DNA from: Lachnospiraceae bacterium
GTDB taxonomy: Bacteria > Bacillota > Clostridia > Lachnospirales > Lachnospiraceae
Length of the DNA stretch: 41,453 nucleotides
Assembly: GCA_017553035.1 (NCBI GenBank)
Contig: JAFZNE010000050.1
Location: 1-41,453, forward strand
Reading direction: 5' to 3'
The position numbers and the translations under genes are program-made. The notes below the pieces were generated by a model. That model saw only the letters and a program-made list of their open reading frames with translations, did no database searches and was not told the origin of the DNA. Below, one piece after another: positions 32,251 through 40,139 of this stretch; position 1 is the first letter of the stretch; each line of letters starts with the position of its first letter.

Positions 32251-33382
32251 CGGATATTTCCCTGACCGTATAATTTGATATTGAAAGCGCGATCCCCATT
32301 TCCGCCATGATAACGAGCAGCGAACTGCCTCCGTAGCTTATAAAAGGAAACGGGATACCCGTTGCCGGGATACTGTTTGTTACAACCGCGATGTTCAGCA
32401 GTACCTGTAATGCGATATGCGCAAGAACGCCTGTCGCGATAAGGCTTCCGTAAAGATCCGGTGCGTTGATCGCGATCAGCATCAGTCTCCACAGCATGAA
32501 AAGTACTGTTGCTATGACCAGTATCGCACCGAAGATCCCGAGTTCCTCGCAGATAACAGTAAATATCATATCTGTATGTACTTCGGGTATATATCCCAGT
32601 TTCTGGATACTCTCGCCGAGACCTTTACCCCACAGACCGCCCGAAGCGATCGCGTACAGGCCGCCGAGTATCTGCGATCCGCTCTCAAGATTTTCCGGAT
32701 GCAGCCAGTTTTCAATACGCTCCGCACGATATCCGGCAAACATGACAAACGGAACAGCGGCAGCCGCAAGCAGGAAGAAAACCCATATGAAATATGCTTT
32801 GCGTCTGGCAACGGTAAAACATATGACCGTAAGAATACCGGCCATGATGATCGCGGTCGAAAGGTTCTGTTTGGCGACCAGCGCAAGCAGCGGTGACATT
32901 ACGATTATGACTATCAAATATCCCGAAAAATAGTTCATCTTTTTCGGGGATTTCTGGGCAAGATATGCCACCATTACGATAAAACATATCTTGGTAACTT
33001 CGGAAGGCTGGAAATTGCCCAGTCCGGCGATTTGGATCCAACGTGACGAGCCGCCGGCTGCATATCCCCTGACCAATACGTATACCTGCATTCCGAGGCA
33101 GATAATATACAGCATCCACACAGGTTTGAGCCATTTTATCCCGAACCAGGGCTTGATATACCAGCGGTAATCGATCCTTGATACTATGATCATCGCAATA
33201 AACCCGATGATCAGAAACAATCCCTGCCTGTTAAAATACAGTTTCGGATCGCCGTAATATCTTGCTGCGTTGTACGAACTGGTGCTGTAGATCATAACAA
33301 GCCCGAAAACACTTAAGAACAGGCACAGCATGATCAGCACGATATCGTAACTGCTCAGCACCGTTTTCTTAATGTAGCGCAT
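32228..33382 (-). CDS. ftsW: lipid II-polymerising division protein FtsW
   Basis: A SEDS-family glycosyltransferase that polymerises peptidoglycan at the septum with a class B PBP. The 384 residues form about ten membrane helices. Conserved blocks include GLVMIYSTSS, the GGSSRWIQIAGLGNFQPSEVTK loop region, VTNSIPATGIPFPFISYGGSS, and PEVHTDMIFTVICEELG in the outer loop. It overlaps murD by 14 bases and ftsQ by 23, showing tight coupling. It could also be called SpoVE-type; the dcw location favours FtsW. murG, usually next, is missing. Confidence 0.93.
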   Translation of the reverse strand: MRYIKKTVLSSYDIVLIMLCLFLSVFGLVMIYSTSSYNAARYYGDPKLYFNRQGLFLIIGFIAMIIVSRIDYRWYIKPWFGIKWLKPVWMLYIICLGMQVYVLVRGYAAGGSSRWIQIAGLGNFQPSEVTKICFIVMVAYLAQKSPKKMNYFSGYLIVIIVMSPLLALVAKQNLSTAIIMAGILTVICFTVARRKAYFIWVFFLLAAAAVPFVMFAGYRAERIENWLHPENLESGSQILGGLYAIASGGLWGKGLGESIQKLGYIPEVHTDMIFTVICEELGIFGAILVIATVLFMLWRLMLIAINAPDLYGSLIATGVLAHIALQVLLNIAVVTNSIPATGIPFPFISYGGSSLLVIMAEMGIALSISNYTVREISDEEVYQA

Positions 33383-34751
33383 TTACAAGCTCCTTGAATA
33401 TACGGCCGCGTTCCTCGTAATTCTTGAACATGCCCCAGCTCGCACAGCACGGTGAAAGAAGTACATTTTCACCGGCAGCTGCATGCGATGCGCAAAAATC
33501 AACCGCCTCTTCCATGCTTTCAACAAATGTTATTGCTTCAAAGCCGTGCTTTCTCGCACATTCAGCAATTGCTTCCCTGGTCTGCCCCATGAGCACCAGA
33601 TGTTTGATCCTGTCACCGAAGCATTCTATCCATTCCGAATAATCGGCGCCTTTGTCATATCCTCCTCCTATCAGATAAGTCGGGGCATTCATTGCCTTGA
33701 CGGCCTGAATTGAAGCATCGGGATTGGTTCCCTTAGAATCGTTGTAATACTTAACACCGTTCTTGGTCGCAACATACTCTATCCTGTGTTCTACGGGCTT
33801 AAAGCTGTACAAAGCCTCGCGCAGAACGTCGAGCGGAACTTTGAAATACAGTGCCGCAGCAACTGCAGCCATTACATTTTCATAATTGTGTATGCCGATG
33901 AGGAGAAGCTTGTCTGTCTCGCAGATCAGAGTATTCTCGCCTTTTTCGGCATACCAGATCTTTCCGCTGTCATAAAACAGACCGTCTTCAAGGGGCCTTT
34001 TCGAAGAAAACCATACAACCCGCGGAGTAAGTCCGTTGGCGCATTCTCTGAGTGTTGCGTCTTCGTAATTGAGAACACATATATCTTCGGGACGCTGGTT
34101 AGATGCAATGTTCATCTTGGCAGCGATATAATTCTTCATTGTGTGATGACGGTCAAGATGGTCGGGCGTGATATTGAGCACCATGCTCACATCCGGCCTG
34201 AATGTACTGATCGTATCAAGCTGGAAACTTGAAAGTTCTGCCACGGTAACACCGTCATCCGTTGTTTTGCCGACAAGTTCGGTATAAGGAGTACCTATAT
34301 TACCGACAACTATGGTATTTTCAAATACTTTTGAAAGAATATGTCCGGTAAGCGCGGTCGTGGTAGTTTTACCGTTGGTTCCGGTAATCCCGACTATACT
34401 CCCTTTCGCACAATAATATGCAAGCTCTATTTCACCGATCACAAATGTGCCTTTTTTCTCCATAAGCGTAACAAACGGAAGATCTTTGGGCACTCCGGGG
34501 CTTAAGATCAGCACATCAAGATATTGTCTGCAGTCTTCCGGGATATCTCCGAGGACTATCCTTCCGCCGAATGTCCCGCATAATTTGGCTCTTATCGATT
34601 CTTCCGAGAGCGCTTTCTTGGCATTCGCGTCAAATAAGGTAATGTCGGCTCCGGTATCCGAAAGAAGATTGGCCGCAGCAACACCGGAAAGTCCGGCACC
34701 TATGATCATGACTTTTTTACCTGAAAAGTCGGATAAACTTGAGTAACTCAT
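33369..34751 (-). CDS. murD: UDP-N-acetylmuramoylalanine-D-glutamate ligase
   Basis: MurD adds D-Glu to UDP-MurNAc-L-Ala in the cytoplasm using ATP. The 460-residue protein has the N-terminal Rossmann domain (VMIIGAGLSGVAAANLL), the ATP loop VGITGTNGKTTTTAL, the Lys region AELSSFQLD and NITPDHLDRH, and the C-terminal ligase domain (HRIEYVATKNGVKYYNDSKGTNPDA). The ATG at 34751 has AGGTGG 7 bases upstream. It is the only mur ligase in this cluster; murE, murF and mraY are elsewhere. A strong promoter at 34799-34827 starts this second dcw transcript. Confidence 0.96.
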   Translation of the reverse strand: MSYSSLSDFSGKKVMIIGAGLSGVAAANLLSDTGADITLFDANAKKALSEESIRAKLCGTFGGRIVLGDIPEDCRQYLDVLILSPGVPKDLPFVTLMEKKGTFVIGEIELAYYCAKGSIVGITGTNGKTTTTALTGHILSKVFENTIVVGNIGTPYTELVGKTTDDGVTVAELSSFQLDTISTFRPDVSMVLNITPDHLDRHHTMKNYIAAKMNIASNQRPEDICVLNYEDATLRECANGLTPRVVWFSSKRPLEDGLFYDSGKIWYAEKGENTLICETDKLLLIGIHNYENVMAAVAAALYFKVPLDVLREALYSFKPVEHRIEYVATKNGVKYYNDSKGTNPDASIQAVKAMNAPTYLIGGGYDKGADYSEWIECFGDRIKHLVLMGQTREAIAECARKHGFEAITFVESMEEAVDFCASHAAAGENVLLSPCCASWGMFKNYEERGRIFKELVNALH

Positions 34752-34798
34752 TTTCAATCCACCTACTAGATATAGTATATTTCAAACCATTCTAATAC

Positions 34799-34827
34799 AT
34801 TATATGCGACTTGTCAGTGTCCGTCAA
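34799..34827 (-). promoter_or_regulatory. predicted sigma-A promoter of murD-ftsW-ftsQ
   Basis: The minus strand has TTGACG (34822-34827, 5/6), a 17-base spacer and a perfect TATAAT (34799-34804). The -35 box lies within the last codons of the upstream PBP gene. Confidence 0.7.
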
Positions 34828-36769
34828 TACCTTCAGGCAGAACATCCGAATTTAATTCGTCGCCGTAATCCTCTCCGTCATCCGGGATCTCTCCGATCAG
34901 GCTGTAATCGACATTGTACTCGATATCTCCTTCGGGATAGAGGCCGAGATACGGAAGGATCTCCTTCATTATCGCCGAAGACATCCTGGTCGCAGGTCCG
35001 CTGCTTCCGGCCATTGATTCATCATGAACTTCGTCGATCACTATGTATACAAGGACTTTGGGATCATTTACGGGAGCAAATCCGGCAAATGAAACAACAT
35101 ATCTTTTCTCTTCTCTTGGTCTTTTCTGTGCGGTACCCGTCTTTCCGCCGACGATATACCCGTCAACTTTCGCGGGAGTTGCAGTACCCTGTTCAACAGT
35201 CATATACAATGCATTTCTGATAAAATCCGATGTCTTTTTGCTTACGGTCTGCGTTGTCGCGTAATCGGGAGTTTCTATATCCGATGCTATGCCTCCTTTT
35301 CGGATTTCCTTGACTACATGCGGCTTGTAGTAAGTTCCGCCGTTAATTATCGAACAATATGCCGAAGCGATCTGGATCATCGAAACATTGAAGGTTGTTC
35401 CGAAACTGCTTGTCGCAAGCTCGGTAACATTCAGGTTTTTCCTGTCTATTATGATACCCGAAGTCTCACCGGTAAGATCGATACCGGTCTTTCTTCCAAA
35501 TCCGAACAGATTCTCATAGCGGTAAAATGCATCAGATCCCAGTTTCTCCGCTATATCCATCAATGCGCAGTTGCATGACTTCATCAGCGCTTCCGCAAGA
35601 TTGATATGTCCGTGGCCGCTCTTGGAGTTACAGCCTATCTTCCAGCCTCCGACTTCTTTATATCCGAGACATTCAAAATCACTGCCCGAATATACCTTAT
35701 CCTCTTCGAGAGCTGCTGCAACGGTTATTGTCTTAAATGTTGATCCGGGTTCATATGAGTCGGTAATGCAGAAATTCTTCCACATTTTGAACATTGCGTC
35801 GAGCTTCTGAGAATCATCCATCTCGGATATTTCTTCTTCAGGATATGCGCTTTTCAAGTCTCTCGGCTCATTCAGGTCATATTCCCTGTTTGAAGTCATC
35901 CCGAGGATCTCGCCGCTGTTGGGATCCATTACGATGATCCCTATATTGTTGCAGCCGGTTTCATTTTGAAATTCGGCAGATTTTTCCTGGATCACGGTCT
36001 GGATATTGAAATCGATGGTAGATACAAGCGTACTTCCGTCGATCGGCTGTTTTTCGACCTTCTGCATATTCAGTTCGGAATCATAATAACCGTAGGAAAG
36101 TCCGTCGGTACCTGTAAGAGTGTCATTATAATACTGTTCGAGTCCGTAATTGCCCGCTCCGTCATTTACAAAACCGATTACGTGCGAAGCCAGGCTGGCA
36201 TAAGGATAGACTCTCTCGTACTGTTCTTCGAACCAGATGCCGACAACGAATTTATGGGAATTCTTGTATTTGTTGAATGCCGAGACCAGGGCGTAATCCA
36301 CGTCCTTCTCGTAAACTATGTAGGAGCTGTCTTTATTGTCTTTGATAAGATTTTCGATCTCGGTCTCATCGTATCCGAAAATGTAAGTGATACCTTCGAG
36401 CGTGGGTTTCAGGTAATAATCCTGGCTCATGATTACTTTCGGATCGATAACGACATTATAGACTTTCTCGCTGCGTGCGAGGACTATGCCGTTCCTGTCG
36501 AGGATCCTGCCGCGTTCGCTTGCTATTGTCTTGGTCGAATAACTCTGCTGTGAAAGCACTGCCTTGGCGTATTTATCACCGTTGACATTGTTCAGATAAA
36601 CCAGTCTTCCGATCAAAACTCCACATAAAACAAGAATCACGAAGAAAACCAGATATAGGTTTTTCTTCATGATACCTGTCAGTTTTTTATTCTCTTTTTT
36701 TCTTCGTTCTTCTCTGTAATTATCCATAGTATAGATGTCCGTCTGCCTTATCAAGTTTTCCTTTTTCAT
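34814..36769 (-). CDS. ftsI: class B penicillin-binding protein (FtsI/PBP2B type)
   Basis: A transpeptidase that cross-links septal peptidoglycan. The 651-residue protein has a cytoplasmic tail, a membrane helix (about 37-57), a dimerisation region with the SERGRILDRNGIVLA motif, and the transpeptidase domain with active-site PGSTFK, KSCNCALMD and GGKTGTAQ. There is no PASTA repeat, so it is closer to FtsI/PBP2B than to SpoVD with PASTA. The C-terminal tail is acidic. The start shown is the first ATG; Met15 (DNYREERRKKENKK onward) is an alternative, and neither has a strong binding site. The gene follows the ftsL-like gene after 17 bases. Confidence 0.93.
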   Translation of the reverse strand: MKKENLIRQTDIYTMDNYREERRKKENKKLTGIMKKNLYLVFFVILVLCGVLIGRLVYLNNVNGDKYAKAVLSQQSYSTKTIASERGRILDRNGIVLARSEKVYNVVIDPKVIMSQDYYLKPTLEGITYIFGYDETEIENLIKDNKDSSYIVYEKDVDYALVSAFNKYKNSHKFVVGIWFEEQYERVYPYASLASHVIGFVNDGAGNYGLEQYYNDTLTGTDGLSYGYYDSELNMQKVEKQPIDGSTLVSTIDFNIQTVIQEKSAEFQNETGCNNIGIIVMDPNSGEILGMTSNREYDLNEPRDLKSAYPEEEISEMDDSQKLDAMFKMWKNFCITDSYEPGSTFKTITVAAALEEDKVYSGSDFECLGYKEVGGWKIGCNSKSGHGHINLAEALMKSCNCALMDIAEKLGSDAFYRYENLFGFGRKTGIDLTGETSGIIIDRKNLNVTELATSSFGTTFNVSMIQIASAYCSIINGGTYYKPHVVKEIRKGGIASDIETPDYATTQTVSKKTSDFIRNALYMTVEQGTATPAKVDGYIVGGKTGTAQKRPREEKRYVVSFAGFAPVNDPKVLVYIVIDEVHDESMAGSSGPATRMSSAIMKEILPYLGLYPEGDIEYNVDYSLIGEIPDDGEDYGDELNSDVLPEGIDGH

Positions 36770-36786
36770 CCGGCAGGATCACTACT

Positions 36787-37341
36787 CTACGGTATGACCG
36801 AAAGCTGTCTTACATAGCCGTTATCGGCCGGTTCGTAATACAGGACCTTGTTATTGTTCGGATATACCATTCCGAGTTTTCCGACTGCCATACTATAAAT
36901 ATAATTTCTGTCAAGCTGTGTGTCAAGAGATGCTTTAAGGCTTTCGTTAAGAGCATTGATATCGGCGAGCTCGTTCTTGGCTATCGCTATCTTCTTCTCG
37001 GTCTGTGTAATGTCTGATTTGGTCTCGAGCATCTTGAATGCCGATGCAAGCAGTACACATACGGCAGCGATCATCGTGATCATGTAAAATACATTTATAT
37101 CGATCTTGCGATGAACCTTTATCCTGACCTCGCGCTCGTTCTCAACTTCGATATGTCTCTCATAATGCTGCGAAGGCTCGGAATAATCTGCTTCATTTGC
37201 GCCAAGCAGTTCATCTTCAAGCTCTTCATCTTCAAGTTCTTCGAGCAAGTCGAACTTCTTTACGGCATTACCATTAAAGCTCTGATGATAGAGCCCTGTG
37301 TAATAGCGCTTGTCGAAAGCATATTTACTCGTCTTCGCCAT
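36787..37341 (-). CDS. FtsL-like division protein
   Basis: 184 residues with the topology of FtsL: a long cytoplasmic part (about 1-80) with a very acidic stretch (LLEELEDEELEDELLG), one membrane helix (about 87-105) and a short outer coiled coil (ITQTEKKIAIAKNELADINALNESLKAS in two parts), ending with AVGKLGMVYPNNN. FtsL sequences diverge strongly, so the call rests on size, topology, the coiled coil and the position between rsmH and the PBP gene. The N-terminal extension is longer than usual for FtsL. The ATG at 37341 has AGAGG 9 bases upstream, and the gene begins 5 bases after the rsmH stop. Confidence 0.78.
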   Translation of the reverse strand: MAKTSKYAFDKRYYTGLYHQSFNGNAVKKFDLLEELEDEELEDELLGANEADYSEPSQHYERHIEVENEREVRIKVHRKIDINVFYMITMIAAVCVLLASAFKMLETKSDITQTEKKIAIAKNELADINALNESLKASLDTQLDRNYIYSMAVGKLGMVYPNNNKVLYYEPADNGYVRQLSVIP

Positions 37342-37346
37342 AATGA

Positions 37347-38393
37347 TCAACCTCTTTTCTCAAAAATCCTCAGTTTTGAACATTTAGACCTCGGATTCGT
37401 CTCTTCCTCGGTCTCGTCCGGAACTACAGGTTTGTGTGTTAAATGCCGTCCTTTCGATTTCCTGTTGCATACGCACACCGGAAAATCCGGGGGACATATG
37501 CAGGGCTTTTCAGCCGTGTTAAACTTATTCTTTACTATCCTGTCTTCCAATGAGTGGAAAGTTATCACACATAATCTTCCGCCGTCGTTCAACCTTTCGA
37601 TCATCCTGTCTATCGAATTTTCTAGAACTTCAAGCTCTCTGTTCAGTTCGATCCTGATCGCCTGATAGGTTCTTTTCGAAGGATGTCCGCCGGTCGCCCT
37701 GATCTTTGCGGGTATTGCCGCTTTGATCAGTTCATTCAGTTCGAATGTTGTCTCGATGAGCTTGTTCTTTCTTGCTTCGCAAATATGTTTCGCGATATTC
37801 TTTGCAAATCTGTCTTCGCCGTAATCCCGGATGATCCGGTAGAGCTCACTCTCGCTGTACTCATTTACGATGTTGTATGCCGTTTTCGTCTGCCTGTCAT
37901 CCATCCTCATGTCAAGCATTGTGTCTGTATTGTATGTAAATCCTCGTTCCGGCGTATCGAGCTGGTATGACGAAACCCCAAGATCAAGCAGGATTCCGTC
38001 AACCCCTTTGACACCGGCCGCATCAAGGACCTTGTCAAAAAACTCGTAATTGCTTCTGAAGATAAAAGCCTTCTTTTTGGTATCAGTATCGCTGATCCAT
38101 ACAGGAGCGATATGATCTGTTGAAATACTGTTTCCCGTGATCGCGCCGGCAGGCTCTTTCAGCTCCGCACCGGCTTCGTTCAGGTGCTTTGCCGCCGCTT
38201 TGATCGCATCTCCGTCCTGATCAATCCCGATCAGTGTTCCGTTCTCAAGTCTCTTGTATATTTCTGCGGAATGTCCGGCCCCACCGAGCGTTCCGTCAAC
38301 ATAAATACCGTCTTTTTTTATGTTAAGCCCTTCAAGTACTTCATTCAGCAGAACGGGAATATGTGAAAATGTATTATCTCTTGCTTCACTCAT
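37347..38393 (-). CDS. rsmH: 16S rRNA (cytosine1402-N4)-methyltransferase with an insertion
   Basis: RsmH methylates C1402 of 16S rRNA near the P site. The protein shows [19 protein letters not shown], the SAM loop [55 protein letters not shown] and [12 protein letters not shown], then a Cys-rich patch ([13 protein letters not shown]). About residues 76-107 form an insertion not expected in the family, between AAKHLNEAG and [10 protein letters not shown]. The start is uncertain: Met at 38393 has GGGGG 10 bases upstream; ATG at 38402 is an alternative. It follows mraZ after 82 bases, as in most dcw clusters. Confidence 0.94.
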   Translation of the reverse strand: MSEARDNTFSHIPVLLNEVLEGLNIKKDGIYVDGTLGGAGHSAEIYKRLENGTLIGIDQDGDAIKAAAKHLNEAGAELKEPAGAITGNSISTDHIAPVWISDTDTKKKAFIFRSNYEFFDKVLDAAGVKGVDGILLDLGVSSYQLDTPERGFTYNTDTMLDMRMDDRQTKTAYNIVNEYSESELYRIIRDYGEDRFAKNIAKHICEARKNKLIETTFELNELIKAAIPAKIRATGGHPSKRTYQAIRIELNRELEVLENSIDRMIERLNDGGRLCVITFHSLEDRIVKNKFNTAEKPCICPPDFPVCVCNRKSKGRHLTHKPVVPDETEEETNPRSKCSKLRIFEKRG

Positions 38394-38475
38394 TTTCTTC
38401 ATTCCCCCATTCCCGAACTGTATACATCTAACCCCTTGTTCGTACAATGAACCTTAAAACTGTATATCCAGCCTT

Positions 38476-38907
38476 TTACAACCTCAAGCCGAACTCTGTC
38501 GACATTCTCTCAGCAATGTTTTCCATTGTATCATCAGCCTGGCTGCTCTCAAGTTTCTCTTTCGCCCAGAGCTCGATCTTGCCTATCACTCCGACGAATA
38601 CAACATCTTTATCGATGCCCGCAAGACTTTTTAAATTTGCCGGGATAACTATCCTTCCCTGCTTATCGATCTCAGTCTCGGCTGCGTTCTGTGTGAAGAA
38701 TCTCTGTAACTCCCGGGTCTGTTTCGTAAACGGAAGTTCGGCGAGCTGTGCTGCGAACCTTTCCCAATATTCATATGTCAGCAGATACAGGCATCCGTCC
38801 AGACCTGCGGTCAATACGAATCTGTCTTTCAGTTCTTCGCGGAATTTGGCGGGCACAATGACTCTGTTCTTTGGATCAAGAACATGATTAAATTCACCCA
38901 TGAACAT
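38476..38907 (-). CDS. mraZ: transcriptional regulator MraZ
   Basis: MraZ is a dcw repressor with two AbrB-like DNA-binding halves. The 143-residue protein has the first half MFMGEFNHVLDPKNRVIVPAKF and the second half TEIDKQGRIVIPANLK, with the DGCLYLLTYEYWERF segment between. The ATG at 38907 has GGAGG 10 bases upstream. Directly upstream are four AGTGG repeats at about 10-base steps, the layout of known MraZ operators, so it probably represses its own cluster. Confidence 0.97.
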   Translation of the reverse strand: MFMGEFNHVLDPKNRVIVPAKFREELKDRFVLTAGLDGCLYLLTYEYWERFAAQLAELPFTKQTRELQRFFTQNAAETEIDKQGRIVIPANLKSLAGIDKDVVFVGVIGKIELWAKEKLESSQADDTMENIAERMSTEFGLRL

Positions 38908-38920
38908 GATGTCATTTCCT

Positions 38921-38956
38921 CCACTTCATTCCACTTTCACCCACTTTGTCTCCACT
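38921..38956 (-). promoter_or_regulatory. predicted MraZ operator (four AGTGG repeats)
   Basis: On the minus strand AGTGG occurs at 38921-38925, 38931-38935, 38941-38945 and 38952-38956, one helical turn apart, between the predicted transcription start and the mraZ ATG. The last repeat is also part of the ribosome binding site (AGTGGAGG). Known MraZ proteins bind such tandem repeats. Confidence 0.8.
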
Positions 38957-38962
38957 GTGTTT

Positions 38963-38991
38963 ATAATACTACGGAATTTTGTAAAAATCAA
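38963..38991 (-). promoter_or_regulatory. predicted promoter of the dcw cluster
   Basis: TTGATT (38986-38991), a 17-base spacer and TATTAT (38963-38968) on the minus strand. The start point would fall at the edge of the MraZ repeats. Confidence 0.6.
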
Positions 38992-39022
38992 GCATAATTT
39001 AACAGAAAATTCAGAAATCTTT

Positions 39023-39086
39023 CGAAAGTTTGTTCGATTAGAACGCATGTTCGATACAATTCAGTACAATTTCGAATATTTGTTCG
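39023..39086. promoter_or_regulatory. three LexA-like (SOS) inverted repeats upstream of mraZ
   Basis: Read on the minus strand the boxes are CGAACAAATATTCG (39073-39086), CGAACATGCGTTCT (39040-39053) and CGAACAAACTTTCG (39023-39036). All fit the Gram-positive LexA pattern CGAAC-RNRY-GTTYC in the left half and spacer; the middle one has the full GAAC-N4-GTTC core. The nearest box lies 31 bases above the dcw -35. The remaining part of the 378-base gap 38908-39285 holds the promoter, the MraZ repeats and the terminators at 39191-39265. Confidence 0.55.
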
Positions 39087-39190
39087 ATAAATGATAAATC
39101 TTGATGACCGTTCGCTCGGGGCAGTTCCCTGAAAGTTTGGCGTATGCTTTTGATACCGTACAGATACTGGATGAAAGGAATTAAAATCAG

Positions 39191-39231
39191 ACAAAAAACA
39201 AAGCCCAAAGCTAAAAAACCTTGGACTTTGT
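39191..39231 (-). terminator. strong intrinsic terminator
   Basis: On the minus strand ACAAAGTCCAA pairs with TTGGGCTTTGT (one G-U pair), then TTTTTTG. It ends transcripts of the secreted-protein genes before the dcw control region. Confidence 0.85.
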
Positions 39232-39242
39232 CTTCAGTCTGA

Positions 39243-39265
39243 GCGCCGCACATTCAGTGCGGCGC
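39243..39265 (-). terminator. GC-rich hairpin, first of a tandem terminator pair
   Basis: GCGCCGCAC pairs perfectly with GTGCGGCGC over a 5-base loop, 20 bases after the stop of the 39286 gene. It has no T-run and probably backs up or protects the terminator just below. Confidence 0.6.
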
Positions 39266-39285
39266 TTCAGAAATCACCGGTAATA

Positions 39286-40068
39286 TTATCCGAACAGAGG
39301 AGGATTCTTAACGAACCATTCTACATCATAATCCATAGGATTAACCCATCCCTTGAGCTTGCCCGACTTGATATAAATAAGCCAGGAATCTCCGTTTCTC
39401 TTGAACTTGGTAACCTTGATCTTGCCGCCCTTCTTAACGGTGCCGGCTACCTGCTCACATTCATCATTCTTGTAAACGGTCAGCTTCAACTTGGTCTTGA
39501 AAGTGGTGGTGTAGTTATTCTTGTTAGGAGTAAATACCTTGGTATCAGCTGTTACCTTGCCGTTCTTAACCTTGTACAGTACGTTTGTGTGAAGGTTTCC
39601 GATACCATCGACGGTATAATAATCAGTAACGGCAATATATCCTTTTTTCTTCTGACTCTCTATGGAGTATATTCCATTTAAGTCTTCATCATTGACATAA
39701 ATGGTGATCTTTCCGTTATCATATCTGAACAAAGTAAAATCATAATACTCTTCATCGCGATTAACCATAAGTTCCTTGTAATCGTCAGTTGTACAGGTAT
39801 CGATTACTGTAACAGTGAAGCAATATGCTTCCATCGGAGTGGTTTTGGTTGCCTTGTAAACACTTGCTTCGTTGATCGTAAGCGTGGATATAACACCATC
39901 TTCTTCGTCAAATGTCCATTCAACGATTTCATCTACGCCGTCGCCGTCAAGATCTGCTTCCAGAGAACCGTCCGAAGCATCGGCCTGCGCCGATCTTAAT
40001 CCGGAAAGTGCCGTAAATACAAATGCGAACAATAAAGCCGCGATTCCGAGTTTAAAAAACTTTTTCAT
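39286..40068 (-). CDS. secreted protein with DLDGDG motif and SH3-like C-terminus (paralog 1)
   Basis: 260 residues. The N-terminus is a signal peptide (MKKFFKLGIAALLFAFVFTALS, cleavage probably near residue 29, after AQA). The mature protein opens with EADLDGDGVDEIVEW, a calcium-loop-like D-x-D-x-D-G motif, then a beta-rich region with the phrase VIDTCTTDDYKELMV. The last 75 residues look like a bacterial SH3 domain (KLTVYKNDECEQVAGTV to KGWVNP) ending FVKNPPLFG. It is clearly homologous to the next gene, so the pair arose by duplication. GGGAGG lies 6 bases before the ATG. A cell-wall-binding role is inferred from the SH3-like domain. Confidence 0.82.
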   Translation of the reverse strand: MKKFFKLGIAALLFAFVFTALSGLRSAQADASDGSLEADLDGDGVDEIVEWTFDEEDGVISTLTINEASVYKATKTTPMEAYCFTVTVIDTCTTDDYKELMVNRDEEYYDFTLFRYDNGKITIYVNDEDLNGIYSIESQKKKGYIAVTDYYTVDGIGNLHTNVLYKVKNGKVTADTKVFTPNKNNYTTTFKTKLKLTVYKNDECEQVAGTVKKGGKIKVTKFKRNGDSWLIYIKSGKLKGWVNPMDYDVEWFVKNPPLFG

Positions 40069-40092
40069 AAATTGCCTCCCAAAAATTTATTT

Positions 40093-40120
40093 ATTATAAA
40101 ACATTGCTGTTACCAGCCAA
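40093..40120 (-). promoter_or_regulatory. predicted promoter of secreted paralog 1
   Basis: TTGGCT (40115-40120), a 16-base spacer and a perfect TATAAT (40093-40098), 25 bases before the ATG. It suggests that the two paralogs can be transcribed separately. Confidence 0.5.
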
Positions 40121-40139
40121 ATACAGTGTATACGAACGA

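Noticed and set aside
39104-39184. Plus-strand ORF of 26 codons just after the LexA-like boxes
   Set aside because: No clear binding site and no recognisable features; kept only as an alternative target in the SOS finding.
39038-39253. Minus-strand ORF of 71 codons with a hydrophobic stretch, under the LexA-like boxes
   Set aside because: It starts inside a terminator hairpin, has no ribosome binding site, and its hydrophobic part comes from the T-rich terminator.
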